Source of the DNA: Bradyrhizobium murdochi | GTDB lineage: Bacteria > Pseudomonadota > Alphaproteobacteria > Rhizobiales > Xanthobacteraceae | Assembly: GCF_000472965.1 (NCBI RefSeq) | Contig: NZ_AXAU01000001.1 | Coordinates: forward strand, 603,939 to 667,938 | Length of the DNA: 64,000 nucleotides | Reading direction: 5' to 3' | Shown here: one piece after another, positions 1-7,382 of the stretch | How positions within the stretch are numbered: the first letter of the stretch is position 1 | Layout: each line of letters begins with the position of its first letter | Position numbers and translations under genes: made by a program | Notes under the pieces: model-generated | The model's database searches: none | Told to the model about the DNA's origin: nothing | What the model saw: only the letters and a program-made list of their open reading frames with translations

Positions 1-151
1 GCGAAGGTAGGGGACGCCTTTGTGCCGTTGACGCTTGCAGCGCCTCTGCAATACGGACCGTCTCTCTGAGCTTTTGAAGTTCGGCCATGCGGTGGGAAAG
101 ATCGAGGTCTATCTGCGAGAGACGCTGGTCCGATGAAATAAACTGATTCAT
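1..151 (-). CDS. Small coiled-coil protein, copy 1 (3' end outside window)
   Basis: The gene reads leftward from ATG at 151 and runs off the window edge. It begins MNQFISSDQRLSQIDLDLSH and continues MAELQKLRETVRIAEALQ. It is nearly identical to the gene at 3628-3822 on the other strand: 146 of 151 bases match in inverted orientation. The visible part is charged and heptad-like, so probably helical. No enzymatic motif is seen. It belongs to a small family with members at 1846-2067, 6867-7052 and 13335-13562 that share an AEL-x-x-LRE/D core. Function unknown. Confidence 0.6.
   Translation of the reverse strand, partial: MNQFISSDQRLSQIDLDLSHRMAELQKLRETVRIAEALQASTAQRRPLPS
1..151. repeat. Long inverted repeat, left arm (partner 3628-3778)
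   Basis: The reverse complement of 1-151 matches 3628-3778 at 146 of 151 positions; all five mismatches lie within the first 31 bases of the coding sequence. The repeat may continue past the window edge. It represents an inverted duplication of one small gene 3.6 kb apart. Confidence 0.9.
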
Positions 152-406
152 CTTTTAATCCTCTCACCAACGCACCACTCAGAACCTTGCAGGTTATTCC
201 CCTGGACGCGTGAAGGTCTGCCCGCTTTGTTACACATGGCTGGACAAATATGAGCGAAGCAAGTTGGCGGCTCGAATTGGCTGGACGCCCAAATAAACGC
301 GGTTCCGAAGCGTCATATAATATGATTAAACGGCTCCCTTTTCATAGTTGCCGCCCCGTAAATGGCGGAATTAATATTTTTCATTCTGAAAAGGAGAGCG
401 CGCGCG

Positions 407-682
407 ATGGACGATCGCGACCAAAGTGAGATCGAAGACCGGCGCAAGTTCCTAATCTCAGCTGGTCGTTTGCAGCCGTGAAGCCCCGCAATTACGCTGC
501 TGCTTTCAACTTCTCTGACCTCGGATGCAATCGCGCATTCGGGTGGCGGGCCAAGGGGCAACAACGGCTACGAACGGCAAAGACGAAAAGTATCGGTGAT
601 CCAGGGCTCTATCCTGAGGGCAACTGGAACTCCTAGGCACCCCGAGGCCTCGTTCTTTTTCGCCGCGTGCTTGTGCGCGTGA
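407..682 (+). pseudogene. Disrupted copy of the RRKFL exported small-protein family
   Basis: From ATG 407 the frame reads MDDRDQSEIEDRRKFLISAG, then hits TGA at 479-481. It resumes in the same frame with SPAITLLLSTSLTSDAIAHS and a Gly/Asn-rich tail. Against the intact copies at 2215-2445 and 3236-3487, one base is missing near 470 and two near 487, so the frame is lost and regained with a stop between. The family has a twin-arginine-like RRKFL motif and a hydrophobic stretch, suggesting export. Not functional as it stands. Confidence 0.7.
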
Positions 683-730
683 ACAACTTCCGATTTCCCA
701 GTTCTACCTTTGGGACGAAGGCGGGTGCCG

Positions 731-952
731 ATGCGCGCTTACCACTGTGACTTGAGAGAGGGCGACGATCTCGCCCCGACGAAGGACTGGAACTTCTTAA
801 CAGTGAGCGGGTGCAGGAAGAGGCCGCCCGCTACTAGCCGACATGGCACGGGACGCGATCAGAAAGAACGACGCCGGGGCGGGGCACCAAATGGCAATCG
901 AAGTCCGTGACGACGACGGTTCTGCAGGTGAAGTTGCCGATTGTGGAGTGTG
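731..952 (+). pseudogene. Degraded DUF6894-type gene
   Basis: The start MRAYHCDLREGDDLAP matches the intact gene at 9340-9585 (MRRYYFDLREGDDLSP). Nucleotide similarity then continues through small indels: the segment encoding EEAAR..LADMARDA and HQMAIEVRD appears in another frame. About 55 bases upstream of the start are also shared with the region before 9340, so the duplication includes the 5' flank. No long reading frame survives. Confidence 0.7.
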
Positions 953-1050
953 GCCGAGGACGAGCAACAGGCGACCATGTGTCGGATCCGCCTTGCTCCG
1001 AGCGGTCACCGTGGTAGACCAATAACTTTCCGAATAGGCAGCCGATTGGT

Positions 1051-1284
1051 CTATGAACTCCGAAGATGTTGCTCGATCAGTTCGCGAGCGGCCTCGAACA
1101 CGTCTGGCGAGGAAGTCATGGTCTGGTTAGTCTCAAGCATCAAAAGTGCCTGCTCGTAGATCTCATGGCCTTCCTCGGCGGTAATGAGATTATTGCGGAC
1201 CATCGACTGAAGCATTGCCGCTTGCATGGCGCCGGCCATTAGGCTTGACGCTATGGCCAACTCGAGCGCAGAGAGCTCCTTCAT
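1051..1284 (-). CDS. Small helical protein of unknown function
   Basis: A 77-residue protein starting MKELSALELAIASSLMAGAM and ending with an acidic helix (VFEAARELIEQHLRSS). It is rich in Ala, Leu, Met and Glu and has no Cys, so it is probably all-helical. ATG 1284 is preferred over the in-frame TTG at 1341. I recognise similar small proteins from Bradyrhizobium but know no function. It stands alone between two degenerate stretches. Confidence 0.55.
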   Translation of the reverse strand: MKELSALELAIASSLMAGAMQAAMLQSMVRNNLITAEEGHEIYEQALLMLETNQTMTSSPDVFEAARELIEQHLRSS

Positions 1285-1721
1285 CAAACGCCCCTGTGCA
1301 AAGTCAAACAAGTTGACACGTGGTAGAAACTTGGGAGGCAACCGAGTGGTTCCTAGGCGATCGTTTGGCGCCTTCCACCCGAGCGTACAAGCAAGCGGCG
1401 GAACTAGTTTTCATTGTCCTCCCTCATCTTCACCGCTCCGTTGACTATTGCCAGATTTTCCCGCCCATTTGGGTGCCAGACGGGTACCCACTACGCTGTC
1501 TGGCTGACTGGAATGGGAATACCCCGATGGCCCCGGCGCGATCCCCGCGCCAGGGCCTTTTTTCTTCACGTTTGCCAGCTTAGGGCGCGCGGTCAGGTTC
1601 TCGAACTGTAGATCCTAATTTAATACTTTCTGCGCGTTGCGACTGAGCCTCTCTCCCATATCTCTAAAGTTTCGATATCGTGAGCAACAATCAATTGCTT
1701 TCGTGATCGCGGAGACGCGTC
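1285..1721. other. Intergenic stretch without a supported gene
   Basis: Short open frames here have no recognisable domain and poor composition. The only clear signal is the strong hairpin and T-run at 1529-1563, which must once have served a plus-strand transcript. The gene it belonged to is no longer recognisable. Confidence 0.5.
1529..1563 (+). terminator. Rho-independent terminator
   Basis: GGCCC-c-GGCGCG pairs with CGCGCC-a-GGGCC around a short loop and is followed by six or more T residues. No intact plus-strand gene lies immediately upstream, so it is probably left over from a lost gene. Confidence 0.75.
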
Positions 1722-1892
1722 ATGCCTCGTGAGTGGGAGTCAATGTCGATTGAAGAACTGTTCGAGCTTCACCAACTGATGCAGTCAGTTCTTCGTGAAA
1801 AGCTGATCGCCAGGAAGACGCTGCTGGAAGATCGAATACGTCAGCTCAACCAGCCGTCCGATAGTGACGGCGGGAGGGATCGCCGGCCTTAA
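1722..1892 (+). CDS. Truncated H-NS-like protein (oligomerisation domain only)
   Basis: 56 residues beginning MPREWESMSIEELFELHQLM, then a heptad-like basic/acidic helix with LLEDRIRQLNQPS. The start resembles the N-terminal dimerisation region of rhizobial H-NS-family proteins (MS-x-DEL-W-x-L, then L-E-x-RL-x-x-L). The usual C-terminal DNA-binding segment (TW-x-GRG) is absent: the protein ends ten residues after NQPS. The paralogue at 13208-13384 has the same architecture and a remnant lies at 6770-6850. Its 3' end overlaps the convergent gene 1846-2067 by 47 bases. It could act by pairing with full-length H-NS-like proteins; that is inference. Confidence 0.6.
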   Translation: MPREWESMSIEELFELHQLMQSVLREKLIARKTLLEDRIRQLNQPSDSDGGRDRRP

Positions 1893-2067
1893 TCGGCAAC
1901 ATAGTCGTCGATCTTTCGCGATACGCTCGCTCCGCGCGCAGGGCTGCCTCTTTTTGTCGAACCAGCTCCCGCAGAGTCGCGAGCTCAGCAAACCTTCGGA
2001 TTAGCTCAGTGTTATCTTTGTCCAATTGATACAGGTAGTAGCTCGGAATCTGGACTTTAGCCCTCAT
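1846..2067 (-). CDS. Small coiled-coil protein, convergent with the H-NS-like gene
   Basis: 73 residues from ATG 2067. Residues 25-50 (FAELATLRELVRQKEAALRA) match the MAEL-x-x-LRE core of the proteins at 1-151, 3628-3822, 6867-7052 and 13335-13562. The C-terminal third is translated from DNA that is also the 3' coding end of the H-NS-like gene and is basic and low-complexity. No catalytic motif. The same tail-to-tail pairing with an H-NS-like gene recurs at 6.8 kb and 13.3 kb. Confidence 0.55.
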   Translation of the reverse strand: MRAKVQIPSYYLYQLDKDNTELIRRFAELATLRELVRQKEAALRAERAYRERSTTMLPIKAGDPSRRHYRTAG

Positions 2068-2214
2068 CAGCCCCTCCTACGCGCACCCTGCACCCAGTGG
2101 TCGAAGGATACGACTCTCGCGATGATAAGTTCCTAAGTCGTTGCCTATTTCTCCTGAGTGGACAGGGCTGCTTGCGGAACCTGCGGCCGATGCGATATCG
2201 GCGGCCGATACTCG

Positions 2215-2445
2215 CTACCTAACGATACTTGTCAGGCTTGCCGTTTGGGCTGCCGTCGCCGTTGCCGTAGCCGTTGTTGCCTTTCGGCTCCCATGGAAGT
2301 TCGCGCCAGAATGCGCGACCGCATCAGAGGTGAGAGATGTCGATAGCAGCAGCGTTATTGCTGGGGGTGTTACGGCTGCAAGCCTGCCAGTTGAAATCAG
2401 AAATTTCCGGCGGTCTTCGGTCTCTTGTTGCTCGCGGTGATCCAT
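2215..2445 (-). CDS. RRKFL-family exported small protein
   Basis: 76 residues from ATG 2445. The N-terminus MDHREQQETEDRRKFLISTG carries a twin-arginine-like RRKFL motif, followed by LAAVTPPAITLLLSTSLTS, a hydrophobic stretch suited to export, then AVAHSG and a Thr/Ala-rich tail. The family has two other copies here: 407-682 (disrupted) and 3236-3487. The conserved part is the leader; the tails differ. This could be a Tat-exported peptide or a modified-peptide precursor. Function unknown. Confidence 0.6.
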   Translation of the reverse strand: MDHREQQETEDRRKFLISTGRLAAVTPPAITLLLSTSLTSDAVAHSGANFHGSRKATTATATATAAQTASLTSIVR

Positions 2446-2774
2446 GACTGCCTCCGAGCCGGTAATTTAGACGAGAGTTATCCTGATTTAATTTGAGATG
2501 ATAATTATATTTGCTTCAAATTACTGTCTGCCCGTTAGGGACGCACTTAGAGGAAATTGTACACCCCGGCGTCATCGAAGAGCGGCCTGATGTCGGCGCG
2601 CGCTTGTTTGGGAGCACTGCAGCATTGCATTGCACACGTAATTGTTCCCGGAAGTCACACCAAGCGGGGAACTCTTCGCGCAGAAAAGGCTTGGTGTTGG
2701 CAACCCCCGGTCAAACTGAAGGTTCAAATTAGTTTGCTGATGTTAGTTGGTGAGTGGAAATTTGGGAAAGATCC
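2446..2774. other. Intergenic stretch
   Basis: AT-richer than the surroundings at its left end, where it may hold the promoter for the minus-strand gene starting at 2445. I see no gene, tRNA or clear hairpin. Confidence 0.4.
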
Positions 2775-2885
2775 ATGACCACTTTGCAAGCGATAGCATT
2801 TGGAGCCATGCTCGCGTGGACGCCATCGCTCATTATCCTGGCAATTTCGCTATGGGACGTTCACGAGCTTGAGGGGATGGAATAG
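2775..2885 (+). CDS. Single-pass membrane microprotein
   Basis: 36 residues: MTTLQAIAFGAMLAWTPSLI followed by ILAISLWDVHELEGME. One hydrophobic helix spans roughly residues 6-27 and ends in a short acidic tail. The composition is typical of small inner-membrane proteins of this genus. No partner gene is obvious. Confidence 0.5.
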   Translation: MTTLQAIAFGAMLAWTPSLIILAISLWDVHELEGME

Positions 2886-3235
2886 TCGGCCTGTTTGCCG
2901 AATTCGGTACGGTCCAATCTCGTACGTCAATCTCTATGAATTCGCTGTCGTTCAATACGATTTAGCGCGCCATGCGCGCACGTCTGTACGGCCCCGACAA
3001 AGGGCAGGCCCCGACAGCGTGAACCGGCGGGCCGAAAAATAACTTTCGACGGAATGCGCTCGATGGGCGTTCACGCTGTCTCAGCGATCTGCACGAGATC
3101 AAGCATGGGACTCGTCAGGCAACGTGTACTGTTATCCGGGATTAAATGGCAATTAAATGTTATTTGACTCTGCCGAGTTTTCAATGATGGTGGTGGCGCA
3201 GGTCTCACTTTTCTCACGACAAAAGGAGGCTTTCT
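2886..3235. other. Intergenic stretch with the leader of the RRKFL gene
   Basis: No supported gene. The last 15 bases carry a very strong ribosome-binding site (AAAGGAGG, six bases before ATG 3236). Confidence 0.45.
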
Positions 3236-3487
3236 ATGGCCCATTTGGAGAATGAGGCCGAAGCCGATCGGCGGAAATTCCTAGCAGCCTGCGGAAAATT
3301 CGCAGCAATCACCCCGCCGGCGATTACGCTATTGTTGTCGACAACCTTGACCTCAGGCGCGATCTCGGCGTCTGGTGCCAGGGGAAACAACGGCGTCGGC
3401 AACGGCATTGATCCGCAGCCCCCGGGAAATCCGCCAATCAACGATGGTCCGGGAACAGGCCCAGGAAACCCAGGCAACAGGCCTTAG
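3236..3487 (+). CDS. RRKFL-family exported small protein with Gly/Pro/Asn tail
   Basis: 83 residues from ATG 3236 behind AAAGGAGG. Residues 11-35 read ADRRKFLAACGKFAAITPPA then ITLLL: a twin-arginine-like motif and hydrophobic core. The mature part after SGAISAS is low-complexity Gly, Asn and Pro (GPGTGPGNPGNRP at the end) with no Cys. It is the best-preserved copy of the three-member family. The leader suggests export by Tat; the tail resembles structural or precursor peptides. Function unknown. Confidence 0.65.
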   Translation: MAHLENEAEADRRKFLAACGKFAAITPPAITLLLSTTLTSGAISASGARGNNGVGNGIDPQPPGNPPINDGPGTGPGNPGNRP

Positions 3488-3557
3488 TTGATACATGGAA
3501 CCTCAGCCGCGGGGGCGAGGCGGAGCGTTCTACTGCCCCGAAGGCTGCCGCGACTAA

Positions 3558-3627
3558 CTCGCCAAAGTTCGCGATGCCTGCCTGATGGGCTTGGAGGGCA
3601 TGGTGTCAAAACGACCGAGGATTAGAC
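3558..3627 (+). pseudogene. Fragment of an ATP-dependent DNA ligase (LigD-type)
   Basis: The frame reads LAKVRDACLMGLEGMVSKRP, which matches the GLEG-[IM]-VSKR stretch of bacterial LigD ligase domains (EG-x-V-x-K motif). A stop at 3555-3557 precedes it and no other ligase motif is nearby, so only about 20 codons remain. It abuts the duplicated small gene starting at 3628. Confidence 0.5.
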
Positions 3628-3778
3628 ATGGGCCAATTTATTTCATCGGAGCAGCGTCTCTCGCAGATAGACCTCGATCTTTCCCACCGCATGGCCGAAC
3701 TTCAAAAGCTCAGAGAGACGGTCCGTATTGCAGAGGCGCTGCAAGCGTCAACGGCACAAAGGCGTCCCCTACCTTCGC
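3628..3778. repeat. Long inverted repeat, right arm (partner 1-151)
   Basis: Matches the reverse complement of 1-151 at 146 of 151 positions. The repeat starts exactly at the ATG, and upstream sequences differ, so each copy has its own 5' region. Confidence 0.9.
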
Positions 3779-3822
3779 CGGGCGACACCGCTTCGTACAC
3801 CGAATCTCGATTGGCGGTTTAG
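3628..3822 (+). CDS. Small coiled-coil protein, copy 2
   Basis: 64 residues: MGQFISSEQRLSQIDLDLSH, then MAELQKLRETVRIAEALQAS and a Ser/Pro-rich tail. It is the intact partner of the gene running off the left edge. Helical, charged, without Cys; no domain known to me. Family members recur at 1846-2067, 6867-7052 and 13335-13562. Confidence 0.6.
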   Translation: MGQFISSEQRLSQIDLDLSHRMAELQKLRETVRIAEALQASTAQRRPLPSPGDTASYTESRLAV

Positions 3823-4448
3823 TTAGATCGACGGCTTCACCCGTGAGCGGGCTTCGCGCTTGCTAAATCGCTCCGCGGCTGGTTGAGCTGATGAAATCGA
3901 TCTTCTAGCACTGCCCTTTTTGCGAGCAGTGACACCTCCCTGAGGCAAAGGGATGACCCTCCTTTTCATGCGGTCTCCGAGGTGATCGAACTGCTTAGGG
4001 AGCTCTCCCACCTCAGCACCGCGCGCGAGTTGGCTTGAACTGGCATTATCGCGCGGCCTTGCACTTAAAGACGTTTCCCTGAGACTGTCGGCCCGGACGG
4101 AGCGGAGCGCAGAGCCGACTTGATTTGATGTCTCCGGGAAATCGAAAACTGGAGTTGCTTTTCGGAATATTTTTGGCCTCGGCGCTCGCGCTGGGGCCAC
4201 TTTTATTCTCGGCCGGCTCGCGCTGCGGGCCAAGCCGCGCCCGGTTCGCGCTCCTGCATACAGGGTCGGCTGTTTTCGTACCTGTCACACCCAGTCAGTT
4301 CAGCGCGAAACGCACTTCATGGATTGTCGGCTCAGGCTCTTGCATCTGCCGGCGCAATCACGCGCTGGACGGGAGATGCCAATGTCATGCGAACAACTGC
4401 AATGCTGCGCTACTTCTCATCACGTCGCAGAAAGGAAGGTAGACGGCA
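3823..4448. other. Stretch without a supported gene
   Basis: Overlapping frames exist on both strands (for example 3823-4233 minus, 4125-4442 plus) but none has a recognisable domain. The plus frame starts with a plausible signal peptide after MSPGNRKLELLFGIFLASAL but degenerates into Cys/Arg-rich sequence. I treat the stretch as decayed. Confidence 0.4.
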
Positions 4449-5240
4449 TTAGCGCACTGACCACGGCCATGCTAATGGCGATTGCTGTTTTTGGGCTTGT
4501 GGCCGGGCCGCGGTTGGCGATGGCTTTTGCGCCTGGGCGACATTGGCCGACTGCCGCGGACGCGGCAGTGGTATCTCGGGCATTACCTTTGGCTGTTCGG
4601 GGCTCACCTTTGGCTCTGCAGGCATCACTGTTGGCTCAGAAGCGTTGGCGATGACGCGGGCGAGTTGTTCCTGGCTTGCGTTGAGCCGCTCGGTGAGCGT
4701 TTGGCTTTCGCGCGCCATCTGGATCTGGGTCGCTTTGACCTGCTCGATGATACTGTTGTTGCGTGCCATTTCTTGTTGGCTCGCCTTGAGTTGGCTCGCG
4801 ACATTTTCATTGTCGCGGACCAATTGTTCTTGCCTCACACTGAGCTGTTCTACCGCTTGCCTCAAGGCAGCGAGATCGTGCGTCATCGGTTGGAGTTGCT
4901 GCGCCAAGTCGGAAGACATCGCGACGGCATTTGGCGCTGCGTCTTTGACGGCTCCCGGCGGGGCCTCTGACAGAGGTGCTGGGTCCGAGGGGGCCATCAT
5001 CGCTGTATGAGCGGAGGACGACAACCACCAAGTAGCGCCACCAACGGATGCTGTCACGAGAGAGCAGACGAAAACCACATAGTGCCAACCCGCTGATCGA
5101 TGAATCGTTGCCCGCGGGACGCGAGACGTCTTCATAGTGGTCGGCGGGGCCGAAGGATGCACTCCGGCTTCGATTAGCAAGTTCGAAAGACAGCTCTCGA
5201 TCTGCCCTTCCACGAACTTGTTGTCCCGCGTGGAAACCAT
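4449..5240 (-). CDS. Membrane-anchored coiled-coil protein
   Basis: 263 residues. A cytoplasmic N-terminus of about 50 residues is followed by one membrane segment (YVVFVCSLVTASVGGATWWL). A long periplasmic part follows: Pro/Ala linker, coiled coil (TERLNASQEQLARV and similar Gln/Glu/Leu heptads) and a Pro/Gln/Ala-rich C-terminus (PRPQAQKQQSPLAWPWSVR). ATG 5240 is chosen because GGAG lies at good spacing; an in-frame ATG at 5306 would add 22 basic residues. Similar proteins are frequent in Bradyrhizobium; role unknown. Confidence 0.7.
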   Translation of the reverse strand: MVSTRDNKFVEGQIESCLSNLLIEAGVHPSAPPTTMKTSRVPRATIHRSAGWHYVVFVCSLVTASVGGATWWLSSSAHTAMMAPSDPAPLSEAPPGAVKDAAPNAVAMSSDLAQQLQPMTHDLAALRQAVEQLSVRQEQLVRDNENVASQLKASQQEMARNNSIIEQVKATQIQMARESQTLTERLNASQEQLARVIANASEPTVMPAEPKVSPEQPKVMPEIPLPRPRQSANVAQAQKPSPTAARPQAQKQQSPLAWPWSVR

Positions 5241-5858
5241 TTTGGTGCTCCGTGTCAAATGCAATGGCACCCGCCACCGCGCATCTGCGCTACGACGAAC
5301 TAACATTTCGACGGGACGGTCTTGAGCCTACGAAGCTTCCAAGGGATGAGCTTTTAACTGCGCGTCACGTCGTCTTTCTCTAATTCACCCGGAACTGTAC
5401 CGGCGTTATTAACGCAACCGGGAAGGCGGAACTATGTTCACGGCCGGAGAACTACGGAAGGAACCATGACCCTTCAAACGCAGTTCCGACGCCAGCGAAA
5501 GGCCTCCCCGGTCAACAGGATGGTGATCAGGCGCAGCCTTTGCTCCCCTTGATCATGGGAGCCTCATCTGCATCGACTATGCCAGTGGGGGCGCTCTGCC
5601 GCTGCGCGAAGGATATCGAGACCGGCGTAGCGCGAGTAGCAGAGGCCGCTGGCAAAGCGCTTGACCGGAGATTGATGTGCGCGCCCGTGAGGGCACCAGC
5701 TGGAGGTGGCTCAAAGTCACGCGAAGAGCAAAATGACGGCCGCAATTGTGGTGTCCCGCTCGGGCGTCAGAATAACGCACCGCTTGCCAAGGCCCTTTTC
5801 GCGCCATCAATCGTTGCGCCAATTGCCCAACGCTGAGCCAGATTGTCAGGTGTTCTGA
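5241..5858. other. Intergenic stretch
   Basis: Competing short frames on both strands at 5527-5836 show no domain. No clear hairpin terminator or tRNA. Possibly more decayed coding sequence. Confidence 0.35.
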
Positions 5859-6783
5859 ATGCAGATGTCACCCGTGAGGTTTTTGTTAGCAATTCTTGTC
5901 CTGACCGCGACGTATTTGTTTGGAGCCTATAGTGCGCGCCAGCAATTATTTCCGTTTCCGTTTTTGCAGGCGCTGAAGTCTGGCGTCGCGGGCAGGACGG
6001 CTCCTGAAGACCTCCACACGTTTGATCAAACGGGACGGCTCGTTTCGGGCGATCAGAAGAAAGCTGTCACCTGCCCGGAGCAGACGAACCGTACAGCCGT
6101 TCTGCTGCTGATCGGGCAGTCCAACGCTGGAAATCACGGGGGGCAACGGTTCCGCTCGGAACACGGAGAGAAGGTTGTGAATTTTTTCGATGGACGATGT
6201 TATGTCGCCGCGTCGCCCCTGCTGGGATCCGATGGCATCGGCGGTGAGTATTGGACCCAGATCGGCAATCTTCTGCTGGAACGCGGATCGTTCGACCAAG
6301 TCGTACTGGCTCCCGTGTCCATAAGCGGCTCTGAGGTCTCCCGTTGGGGGCCGGGCGGCGATTTGAACGCAATCATGACCGACACCGCGAGCCGTCTGCA
6401 GCGGCAAGGACATCTTGTGACGCACGTACTCTGGGTGCAAGGTGAGATCGACTACGTGAAGGGAACGAGCGAGAAGGACTACCGCGACCGCTTCTTGTCG
6501 CTGGTTAACTCGTTGAGATCTCATAACGTGGCGGCGCCGGTATACATTGGCATCGCGACCAAGTGCTTGGGAGTAACAAATGGAGGAACGCTCCCACTCT
6601 CCCGACAACGCCGTCGCGCGCGCTCAACTGGCGCTCCCTGACCCCGGTGCCAACCTGAGAAGCGGAGTTAATTCAGACGCCCTGCTTGACGATTTGGATC
6701 GATACGACGATTGCCATTTCGGCTCATCGGGAGAACAGAAGGTCGCCAAAGCCTGGGCAGACTTGCTCTCAAACGTGCCGTGA
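5859..6783 (+). pseudogene. Frameshifted SGNH/sialate-acetylesterase-like exported hydrolase
   Basis: The first frame (5859-6641) starts with a signal anchor (FLLAILVLTATYLFGAYSA) and carries LLIGQSNAGNHGG, the GQSN nucleophile block of SGNH/DUF303 esterases, followed by a WVQGEID segment. It ends in an unrelated tail. The second frame (to 6783) carries EERSHSPDNAVARAQLAL and DLDRYDDCHFGSSGEQKVA, which holds the Asp/His expected at the family's C-terminus. The frames differ by one base near 6592, in a run of C. As written, the upstream product lacks the catalytic Asp-His. Confidence 0.75.
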
Positions 6784-6850
6784 AGGTCGAGCGTAGACTG
6801 GAGATGCTCGATCAGCCGCTGAGCGATGTCGGGCCGACGAAGTCTTGCAG
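6770..6850 (+). pseudogene. Remnant of a truncated H-NS-like gene
   Basis: Just after the hydrolase frame the DNA encodes VERRLEMLDQPLSDVGPTKS, matching IERKLQMLNQPSNDVGQTKS at the end of the gene at 13208-13384. The N-terminal half (DELFEL part) is missing, so only the last third survives, running into a tail to 6950. It sits tail-to-tail with 6867-7052, as the intact copies do. Confidence 0.6.
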
Positions 6851-6866
6851 GCGCTGGTCCGCTTAC

Positions 6867-7052
6867 TTAGACGCTCAGCTCATCGCCGACGGGCTGCGCC
6901 ACGGTCGCAGCATGGACCGGCTCTTGGCCGCGCTCTGCGGCCTGCGCTGATCGCACCATCTCTCTAAGTTTCTGAATTTCAGCCATTTGGTCGTGAAGGT
7001 CGATCGAGATTTGCAGAAGGCGATGCGTCCGGGCTTCAAGCGACTGTTCCAT
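6867..7052 (-). CDS. Small coiled-coil protein, third tail-to-tail cassette
   Basis: 61 residues from ATG 7052: MEQSLEARTHRLLQISIDLH, then DQMAEIQKLREMVRSAQAAE and a tail. It shares the [MF]AE[LI]-x-x-LRE core and the upstream RL-x-Q-x-x-x-DL pattern with 3628-3822 and 13335-13562. Its 3' end overlaps the tail after the H-NS-like remnant. Function unknown. Confidence 0.55.
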   Translation of the reverse strand: MEQSLEARTHRLLQISIDLHDQMAEIQKLREMVRSAQAAERGQEPVHAATVAQPVGDELSV

Positions 7053-7172
7053 GTTGCACCTCTACGCCCCTTACCAGCCCTGCTATGCTACTCTCTCGGT
7101 TGCGCCCGTCTGCATCGTAGGGCGCTAAAGGCCCGGCGTACGAGGTTCGAACGACATACGCCGGGGCCTCCG

Positions 7173-7382
7173 TTACAGCTTGTGGTCAGGCTGTGCTCGT
7201 GAATCCCGGGATGGGATTGCTGGCGTCATCGCAGAGAGCGTTTCCATGGCCGACAGCTCTTCGGTGAGCCGTTTGGCGACAAATTCGCGTTCGAAGTCCG
7301 TCAGGCTGGTTTCTAGCAATTGGCGATAGCGCTGAATGTTGCCGCGATGCGTTCTAAGCCGAGCGCAATTCTCATCAATCAT
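7173..7382 (-). CDS. Conserved small protein
   Basis: 69 residues from ATG 7382. The first 47 residues (MIDENCARLRTHRGNIQRYR, then QLLETSLTDFEREFVAKRLT) form a compact helical unit of a type I recognise as widespread in Bradyrhizobium. The rest is a disordered tail. No catalytic motif; function unknown. Confidence 0.65.
   Translation of the reverse strand: MIDENCARLRTHRGNIQRYRQLLETSLTDFEREFVAKRLTEELSAMETLSAMTPAIPSRDSRAQPDHKL

Noticed and set aside
3823..4288. 136- and 80-codon minus-strand frames
   Set aside because: Ser/Arg-rich with no domain and in competition with each other; not enough support to call a gene.
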